Origin: Zeus faber
Lineage: Eukaryota > Chordata > Actinopteri > Zeiformes > Zeidae
Direction: 5' to 3'
Assembly (NCBI GenBank): GCA_960531495.1
Contig: OY482859.1
Span: 31,626,406 to 31,690,405 of the forward strand
DNA: 64,000 nucleotides
This document shows positions 55,101-64,000 of the stretch, piece by piece. How positions within the stretch are numbered: the first letter of the stretch is position 1; every line of letters starts with the position of its first letter. The notes under the pieces are model-generated. The model was not told the DNA's origin. It made no database searches and saw only the letters and a list, made by a program, of their open reading frames with translations. A program made the translations under genes and the position numbers.

Positions 55101-58100
55101 TCAATCTTTCAATCATTCAATCTTTCTTTAATTCTTTCTTTCAATCTTTCAATCTTTCAATTTTTCTTTCCATCTTTCTTACTTTCATTCTCTCTTTCTT
55201 TCAATATTTCTTTCAATCTTTCAATCTTTCTTTCATTCTTTCATTCTTTCTTTCAATCGTTCTTTCATTCTTTCTTTCAATCTTTCATTCTTTCTTTCAA
55301 TCTTTCAATCTTTCAATCTTTCTTTCATTCTTTTTTTTCATTCTTACTTTCATTCTTTAAATCTTTCTTTCTTTCAATCATTCTTTTTTCAATCTTTCTT
55401 TCAATCTTTCAATCTTTCGATCTTTCAATCTTTCTTTAATTCTTTTATTCATTCTTTCTTTCAGTCTTTCAATCTTTCTTTAAATCTTTCTTTAAATCTT
55501 TCTTTCAATCTTTCAATCTTTCAATTTTTCTTTCATTCTTTCTTTCAATCTTTTTTACTTTCAATCTTTCTTTCAATCTTTCTTACTTTCATTCTCTCTT
55601 TCTTTCAATATTCTTTCAATCTTTCAATCTTTCTTTCATTCTTTCATTCTTTCTTTCAATCGTTCTTTTATTCTTTCTTTCAATCTTTCATTCTTTCTTT
55701 CAATCTTTCAATCTTTCAATCTTTCTTTCATTCTTCCTTTCAATCTTTCTTTCAAGCTTTCTTTCAATCCTTCTTACTTTCAATCTTTCTTTCTTTCTTT
55801 CAGTATTTCTTTCAATCTTTCAATCTTTCTTTCATTCTTTCTTTCAATCTTTCAATCTTTCAATTTTTCTTTCAATCTTTCTTACTTTCATTCTCTCTTT
55901 CTTTCAATATTTCTTTCAGTCTTTCAATCTTTCTTTCATTCTTTCATTCTTTCTTTCAATCTTTCATTCTTTCTTTCAATCTTTCAATCTTTCAATCTTG
56001 CTTTCATTCTTTTTTTTCATTCTTACTTTTAGTCTTTCAATCTTTCTTTAAATCTTTCATTCTTTAAATCTTTCTTTCTTTCAATCATTCTTTTTTCAAT
56101 CTTTCTTTCAATCTTTCAATCTTTCAATCTTTCAATCTTTCTTTAATTCTTTTATTCATTCTTTCTTCCAGTCTTTCAATCTTTCTTTCAATCTTTCTTT
56201 AAATCTTTCTTTCAATCTTTCAATCTTTCAATTTTTCTTTCATTCTTTCTTTCAATCTTTTTTACTTTCAATCTTTCTTTCAATCTTTCTTACTTTCATT
56301 CTCTCTTTCATTCAATATTCTTTCAGTCTTTCAATCTTTCTTTCATTCTTTCTTTCAATCGTTCTTTTATTCTTTCTTTCAATCTTTCATTCTTTATTTC
56401 AATCTTTCAATCTTTCAATCTTTCTTTCATTCCTTCTTTCAATCTTTCTTTCAAGCTTTCTTTCAATCGTTCTTACTTTCAATCTTTCTTTCTTTCTTTC
56501 AGTATTTCTTTCAATCTTTCAATCTTTCTTTCATTCTTTCATTCTTTCTCTCAATCTTTCTTTCTTTCAATCTTTCAATCTTTCTTTCATTCATTCTTTC
56601 AGTCTTTCAAACTTTCAATTTTTCCTTCATTCCTTCTTTCAATCTTTATTACTTTCAATCTTTCTTTCAATCTTTCTTTCGTTCTTTCATTCTTTCTTTC
56701 AATCGTTCTTTCAATCTTTCCTTCAATCTTTCAATCTTTCTTTCATACTTTCATTCTTTCTTTCAATCTTTCTTTCTTTCTTTCAATCTTTCTTTCATTC
56801 TTTCATTCTTTCTTTCAACCTTTCAATCTTTCTTTCATTCTTTTTTTTAGTCTTTCAATCTTTCTTTAAATCTTTCTTTCAATCTTTCTTTCATTCTTTC
56901 TTTCAATCTTTTTTACTTTCAATCTTTCTTTCAATCTTTCTTACTTTCATTCTCTCTTTCTTTCAATATTCTTTCAATCCTTCAATCTTTCTTTCATTCT
57001 TTCATTCTTTCTTTCAATCGTTCTTTTATTCTTTCTTTCAATCTTTCAATCTTTCAATCTTTCAATCTTTCTTTCATTCTTTCTTTCAATCTTTCTTTCA
57101 AGCTTTCTTTCAATCGTTCTTACTTTCAATCTTTCTTTCTTTCTTTCAGTATTTCTTTCAATCTTTCAATCTTTCTTTCATTCTTTCTTTCAATCTTTCA
57201 ATCTTTCAATTTTTCTTTCAATCTTTCTTACTTTCATTCTCTCTTTCTTTCAATATTTATTTCAGTCTTTCAATCTTTCTTTCATTCTTTCATTCTTTCT
57301 TTCAATCTTTCATTCTTTCTTTCAATCTTTCAATCTTTCAATCTTGCTTTCATTCTTTTTTTTCATTCTTACTTTTAGTCTTTCAATCTTTCTTTAAATC
57401 TTTCATTCTTTAAATCTTTCTTTCTTTCAATCATTCTTTTTTCAATCTTTCTTTCAATCTTTCAATCTTTCAATCTTTCAATCTTTCTTTAATTCTTTTA
57501 TTCATTCTTTCTTCCAGTCTTTCAATCTTTCTTTCAATCTTTCTTTAAATCTTTCTTTCAATCTTTCAATCTTTCAATTTTTCTTTCATTCTTTCTTTCA
57601 ATCTTTTTTACTTTCAATCTTTCTTTCAATCTTTCTTACTTTCATTCTCTCTTTCTTTCAATATTCTTTCAATCTTTCAATCTTTCTTTCATTCTTTCAT
57701 TCTTTCTTTCAATCGTTCTTTTATTCTTTCTTTCAATCTTTCATTCTTTATTTCAATCTTTCAATCTTTCAATCTTTCTTTCATTCCTTCTTTCAATCTT
57801 TCTTTCAAGCTTTCTTTCAATCGTTCTTACTTTCAATCTTTCTTTCTTTCTTTCAGTATTTCTTTCAATCTTTCAATCTTTCTTTCATTCTTTCTCTCAA
57901 TCTTTCTTTCTTTCAATCTTTCAATCTTTCTTTCATTCATTCTTTCAGTCTTTCAAACTTTCAATTTTTCCTTCATTCCTTCTTTCAATCTTTATTACTT
58001 TCAATCTTTCTTTCAATCTTTCTTTCGTTCTTTCATTCTTTCTTTCAATCGTTCTTTCAATCTTTCCTTCAATCTTTCAATCTTTCTTTCATACTTTCAT

Positions 58101-61100
58101 TCTTTCTTTCAATCTTTCTTTCTTTCTTTCAATCTTTCTTTCATTCTTTCATTCTTTCTTTCAACCTTTCAATCTTTCTTTCATTCTTTTTTTTAGTCTT
58201 TCAATCTTTCTTTAAATCTTTCTTTCAATCTTTCTTTCAAAATTTCAATATTTCAATCTTTCTTTCATTCTATCTTTCAACCTTTCTTTCAATCTTTTAA
58301 TCTTTCATTCATTCTTTCATTCTTTCTTTCAATCTTTCATTCTTTCTTTCAATCTTTCAATCTTTCAATCTCTCTTTTAATCTTTCTTTCAATTTTTCTT
58401 TCCATCTTTATTACTTTCATTCTCTCTTTCTTTCAATATTTCTTTCAATCTTTCAATCTTTCTTTCATAATTTCATTCTTTCTTTCAATCGTTCTTTCAT
58501 TCTTTCTTTGAATCTTTCATTCTTTCTTTCAATCTTTCAATCTTTCAATCTTTCTTTCATTCTTTTTTTTCATTCTTTCATTCTTTCTTTCAATCGTTCT
58601 TTCATTCTTTCTTTCAATCTTTCATTCTTTCTTTCAATCTTTCAATCTTTCAATCTTTCTTTCATTCTTTTTTTCATTCTTACTTTTAGTCTTTCAATCT
58701 TTCTTCAAATCTTTCATTCTTTAAATCTTTCTTTCTTTCAATCATTCTTTTTTCAATCTTTCTTTCAATCTTTCAATCTTTCAATCTTTCTTTAATTCTT
58801 TTATTCATTCTTTCTTTCAGTCTTTCAATCTTTCTTTCAATCTTTCAATCTTTCATTCTCTCTTTCTTTCAATATTCTTTCAATCTTTCAATCTTTCTTT
58901 CATTCTTTCATTCTTTCTTTCAATCGTTCTTTTATTCTTTCTTTCTTGCAATCTTTCAATCTTTCTTTCAATCTGCCTTTCATTTTTTCTTTCAGTCTTT
59001 CAATCTTTCTTTAAATCTTTCTTTCAATCTTTCTTTCAAACTTTCAATTTTTATTTCAATTTTTCAATCTTTCTTTCAATCTTTCAATCTTTCTTTCATT
59101 CTTTCTTTCAATATTTCAATCTTTCAATCTTTCTTTCAATCTTTCTTTCATCCTTTCTTTCAATCTTTCGTTCAATATTTCTTTCAATCTTTCTTACTTT
59201 CAATCTTTCTTTGTTTAAATCATTCTTTCAATCTTTCTTTCAATCTTTCTTTCAATCTTTCTTTCAATTTTTCTTTCATCCTTTCTTCCAATCTTTCGTT
59301 CAATATTTCTTTCAATCTTTCTTTCTTTCAATCTTTCTTTGTTTAAATCTTTCTTTCAATCTTTCTTTCAAACTTTCAATCATTATTTCAATCTTTCATT
59401 CTTTCCATCTTTCTTGCAATCTTTCTTTCAATTGTTTAATCTTTCAATGTTTCTTTCATTCTTTCTTTCAGTCTATCAATCTTTTTTTCAATCTTTCTTT
59501 CATTCTTTCTTTCAATCTTTCTTTCAAACTTTCAATCTTTATTTCAATCTTTCAATCTTTCAATCTTTCTTTCAATCTTTCAATCTTTCTTTCATTCTTT
59601 CTTTCAATATTTCAATCTTTCAATCTTTCTTTCATTCATTCTTTAAATCTTTCAATCTTTCTTTCATTCTTTCTTTCAATCTATCTTACTTTCAATCTAT
59701 CTTTCTTTCAATATTTCTTCCAATCGTTCAATCTTTCTTTCATTCTTTCTTTCAATCTTTCTGTCCGTCATTCTTTCTTTCAGTCTTTCTTTCAATCATT
59801 CAATCATTCAATCTTTCTTTCTTTCAATCTTTCTTTCAATCTTTCTTTCAATATTTCTTTCTTTCTTTCAATCTTTCTTTCAATCTTTCTTTCAAACTTT
59901 CAATCTTTATTTCAATCTTTCAATCTTTCAATCTTTCTTTCAATCTTTCAATCTTTCTTTCATTCTTTCTTTCAATATTTCAATCTTTCAATCTTTCTTT
60001 CATTCATTCTTTAAATCTTTCAATCTTTCTTTCATTCTTTCTTTCAATCTATCTTACTTTCAATCTATCTTTCTTTCAATATTTCTTCCAATCGTTCAAT
60101 CTTTCTTTCATTCTTTCTTTCAATCTTTCTTTTGTTAATTCTTTCAATCTTTCTTTCAATATTTCTTTCAATCTTTCTTTCTTTAAATCTTTCTTTCAAT
60201 CTTTCTTTCAAACTTTCAATCTTTATTTCAATCTTTCAATCTTTCAATCTTTCTTACATTCGTTCTTTCAATCTTTCTTTAATTATTTCTTTCATTATTT
60301 CTTTCAGTCTTTCAATCTTTCTTTAAATCTTTCTTTCAATCTTTCTTTCAATCTTTCAATCTTTCTTTCATTCTTTCATTCTTTCTTTCAATCGTTCTTT
60401 CATTCTTTCTTTCAATTTTTCATTCTTTCTTTCTAACTTTCAATCTTTCAATCTTTCTTTCAATCTTTCTTTCTTTCAATCTTTCTTTCAATCTTTCTTT
60501 TTTTCAATCTTTCTTTCAATCTTTCTTTCATTCTTTCTTTCAATCTTTCTTTCAATCTTTCAATCTTTCTTTCAATATTTCTTTCAATCTTTCTTACTTT
60601 CAATCTTTCTTTCCTTAAATCTTTCTTTCAATCTTTCTTTCAAACTATCAATCATTATTTCAATCTTTCAATCGTTCAATCTTTCTTTCAATCTTTCAAT
60701 CTTTCTTTCAATATTTCTTTCAATCTTTCTTTATTTAAATCTTTCTTTCAAACTTTCTTTCAAACATTCAATCTTTCTTTCAATCTTTCAATCTTTCAAT
60801 CTTTCTTTCATTCTTTCTTTCAGTCTTTCAACCTTTTTTTCAATCATTCTGTCAATCTTTCAATCTTTCTTTCATTCTTTCTTTCAATCTTTCAATCTTG
60901 CTTTCATTCTTTCTTACTTTCAATTTTTCTATCTTTCAATATTGGTTCCAATCGTTCAATCTTTCTTTCATTATTTCTTTCAATCTTTCTTTCTTTCAAT
61001 CTTTCTTTCATTTTTTCTTTCAATATTTATTTTTTCAATCTTTCTTCCAATCTTTCTTTCAATTGTTTAATCTTTCATTCTTTCTTTCATTCATTCATTC

Positions 61101-64000
61101 TTTCTTTCAATCGTTCTTTCATTCTTTCTTTCAATCTTTCAATCTTTCTTTAAATATTTCTTTCGATCTTTAATACTTTCAATCTTTTTTCAAACATTCA
61201 ATCTTTCTTTCAATATTTCAATCTTTCAATCTTTCTTTCATTCTTTCTTTCAATCTTTCAATCTTTCTTTCATTAATTCTTTCAATCTTTCTTACTTTCA
61301 ATCTTTCTTTGTTTAAATCTCTCTTTCAAACTTTCTTTCAAACTTTCAATCATTATTTCAATCTTTCATTCTTTCCATCTTTCTTGCAATCTTTCTTTCA
61401 ATTGTTTAATCTTTCAATGTTTCTTTCATTCTTTCTTTCAGTCTATCAATCTTTTTTTCAATCTTTCTTTCATTCTTTCTTTCAATCTTTCTGTCCGTCA
61501 TTCTTTCTTTCAGTCTTTCTTTCAATCATTCAATCATTCAATCTTTCTTTCTTTAAATCTTTCTTTCAATCTTTCTTTCAATCTTTCAATCTTTCTTTCA
61601 TTCTTTCTTTCAATATTTCAATCTTTCAATCTTTCTTTCATTCTTTCTTTAAATCTTTCAATCTTTCTTTCAATCTTTCTTTCAAACTTTCAATCATTAT
61701 TTCAATCTTTCATTCTTTCCATCTTTCTTGCAATCTTTCTTTCAATTGTTTAATCTTTCAATCTTTTTTTTCAATCTTTCTTTCATTCTTTCTTTCAATC
61801 TTTCTGTCCGTCATTCTTTCTTTCAGTCTTTCTTTCAATCATTCAATCTTTCAATCTTTCTTTCTTTCAATCTTTCTTTCAATCTTTCTTTCATTCTTTA
61901 TTTCAATCTTTGTTTCATTCTTTCTTTCAATCTTTCTTTCAATCTTTCTTTCAATCTTTCTTTCTTTCTTTCAAACTTTCAATCTTTATTTCAATCTTTC
62001 TTTCAATCTTTCTTTCAATCTTCCAATCTTTCTTTCATTCTTTCTTTCAATATTTCAATCTTTCAATATTTCTTTCATTCTTTCTTGCAATCTTTCAATC
62101 TTTCTTTCATTCTTTCTTTCAATCTTTCTTACTTTCAATCTTTCTTTCAAACTGCCTTTCATTTTTTCTTTCAGTCTTTCAATCTTTCTTTAAATCATTC
62201 TTTCAATCTTTCTTTCAAACTTTCAATCTTTATTTCAATCTTTCAATCTTTCAATCTTTCAATCTTTCTTTCATTCTTTCTTTCAATATTTCAATCTTTC
62301 AATCTTTCTTTCTTTCAATCTTTCTTTCAATCTTTCTTTCATTCTTTATTTCAATCTTTGTTTCATTCTTTCTTTCAATCTTTCTTTCAATCTTTTTTCA
62401 ATCTTTCTTTCTTTCTTTCAAACTTTCAATCTTTATTTCAATCTTTCTTTCAATCTTTCTTTCAAACTTTCAATCTTTCTTTCAAACTTTCAATCTTTAT
62501 TTCAATCTTTCAATCTTTCAATCTTTCTTTCAATCTTTCAATCTTTCTTTCATTCTTTCTTTCAATATTTCAATCTTTCAATATTTCTTTCATTCTTTCT
62601 TGCAATCTTTCAATCTTTCTTTCAATCTGCCTTTCATTTTTTCTTTCAGTCTTTCAATCTTTCTTTAAATCTTTCTTTCAATCTTTCTTTCAAACTTTCA
62701 ATTTTTATTTCAATCTTTCAATCTTTCAATCTTTCTTTCAATCTTTCTTTCATTCTTTCTTTCAATATTTCAATCTTTCAATCTTTCTTTCATCCTTTCT
62801 TTCAATCTTTCGTTCAATATTTCTTTCAATCTTTCTTACTTTCAATCTTTCTTTGTTTAAATCATTCTTTCAATCTTTCTTTCAATCTTTCTTTCAATCT
62901 TTCTTTCAATTTTTCTTTCATCCTTTCTTCCAATCTTTCGTTCAATATTTCTTTCAATCTTTCTTACTTTCAATCTTTTTGTTTAAATCTTTCTTTCAAT
63001 CTTTCTTTCAAACTTTCAATCATTATTTCAATCTTTCATTCTTTCCATCTTTCTTGCAATCTTTCTTTCAATTGTTTAATCTTTCAATCTTTTTTTCAAT
63101 CTTTCTTTCATTCTTTCTTTCAATCTTTCTGTCCGTCATTCTTTCTTTCAGTCTTTCTTTCAATATTTCTTTCTTTCTTTCAATCTTTCTTTCAATCTTT
63201 CTTTCAAACTTTCAATCTTTATTTCAATCTTTCAATCTTTCAATCTTTCTTTCAATCTTTCAATCTTTCTTTCATTCTTTCTTTCAATATTTCAATCTTT
63301 CAATCTTTCTTTCATTCATTCTTTAAATCTTTCAATCTTTCTTTCATTCTTTCTTTCAATCTATCTTACTTTCAATCTATCTTTCTTTCAATATTTCTTC
63401 CAATCGTTCAATCTTTCTTTCATTCTTTCTTTCAATCTTTCTTTTGTTAATTCTTTCAATCTTTCTTTCAATATTTCTTTCAATCTTTCTTTCTTTAAAT
63501 CTTTCTTTCAATCTTTCTTTCAAACTTTCAATCTTTATTTCAATCTTTCAATCTTTCAATCTTTCTTACATTCGTTCTTTCAATCTTTCTTTAATTATTT
63601 CTTTCATTCTTTCTTTCAGTCTTTCAATCTTTCTTTAAATCTTTCTTTCAATCTTTCTTTCAATCTTTCAATCTTTCTTTCATTCTTTCATTCTTTCTTT
63701 CAATCGTTCTTTCATTCTTTCTTTCAATTTTTCATTCTTTCTTTCAATCTTTCAATCTTTCAATCTTTCTTTCAATCTTTCTTTCTTTCAATCTTTCTTT
63801 CAATCTTTCTTTCATTCTTTCCTTCAGTCTTTCAATCTTTCTTTCAATCTTTCTTTTTTTCAATCTTTCTTTCAATCTTTCTTTCATTCTTTCTTTCAAT
63901 CTTTCTTTCAATCTTTCAATCTTTCTTTCAATATTTCTTTCAATCTTTCTTACTTTCAATCTTTCTTTCCTTAAATCTTTCTTTCAATCTTTCTTTCAAA

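Larger units (their letters stand above)
22797..64000 (+). repeat. Giant TTTC/AATC satellite array
   Basis: From 22797 to the window end the DNA consists of CTTTCAAT (8 bp) and CTTTCTTTCAAT (12 bp) units and close variants such as CTTTCATT, CTTTCAGT and CTTACTTT. A short non-repeat piece at about 22854-22900 separates a degenerate start from the main body. G is very rare on the + strand, so the two strands differ strongly in composition. No other mobile element interrupts more than 41 kb. Since 12 bp equals four codons and the words hold no stop codon, long open frames arise in all copies (up to 601 codons); they are Phe/Ser/Leu/Asn-only and not genes. The array is a derived tetranucleotide that grew by slippage and by larger duplications. 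The right end is outside the window. Confidence 0.97.

Noticed and set aside
22797-64000. CRISPR-like array
   Set aside because: There are no unique spacers between constant repeats; the whole tract is made of short degenerate words, and the context is eukaryotic.

Overview
The window looks like intergenic, transposon-rich nuclear DNA of a teleost fish. The evidence is a teleost LINE/SINE 3' tail with the ending ATGTAAATGTAA (about 15.9 kb), a Ty3/gypsy element whose gag opens MDPAD, small GT-AG introns, long GT microsatellites and a retroviral provirus with vertebrate-type gag-pro-pol-env order. No intact cellular gene is visible. This rests on pattern recognition, not on a database match.

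Layout. 0-2.5 kb: a hAT transposase C-terminal relic, a 5' fragment of a LINE ORF and copies of a dispersed repeat, here called R1. 2.7-11.4 kb: one degraded endogenous retrovirus (ERV-A). It has a U3/TATA-like region, a tRNA-Trp primer binding site, a long leader with an internal duplication, gag with one CCHC knuckle, pro, RT (YVDD), RNase H, integrase, and an env reduced to its two ends. Every gene is broken by stops or frameshifts, and no 3' LTR was found. 11.4-12.6 kb: more R1 copies, the last one inverted. 12.7-13.0 kb: the integrase C-terminus of a second, unrelated ERV. 13.7-15.5 kb (minus): a broken multi-exon gene with an SGNH-hydrolase-like exon, and a Myb/SANT-like fragment at 17.5-17.7 kb. 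16.07-16.68 kb and 18.02-18.19 kb hold unrecognised coding-like fragments. 16.87-17.23 kb is a fold-back repeat. 19.4-19.6 kb is CpG-rich. 20.19-22.59 kb is a Ty3/gypsy insertion on the minus strand with perfect 5-bp target duplications and two internal deletions.

22.8 kb to the window end (over 41 kb, running off the edge) is one uninterrupted low-complexity satellite made of TTTC, AATC and ATTC words, mainly 8- and 12-bp units (CTTTCAAT, CTTTCTTTCAAT). It is almost free of G on the + strand. It has higher-order structure: rare marker words recur at fixed distances (664 bp four times, about 2.04-2.06 kb, about 2.64 kb, 16,588 bp), which shows nested segmental duplication. The many long frames in it (up to about 600 codons) exist because the repeat words contain no stop codon, and they should not be annotated as genes.

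The genes do not form a pathway; the region is a record of successive insertions, decay and satellite growth. The most notable items are the giant hierarchical satellite, the doubly deleted but cleanly bounded gypsy element, and the hidden exons at 13.7-17.7 kb.
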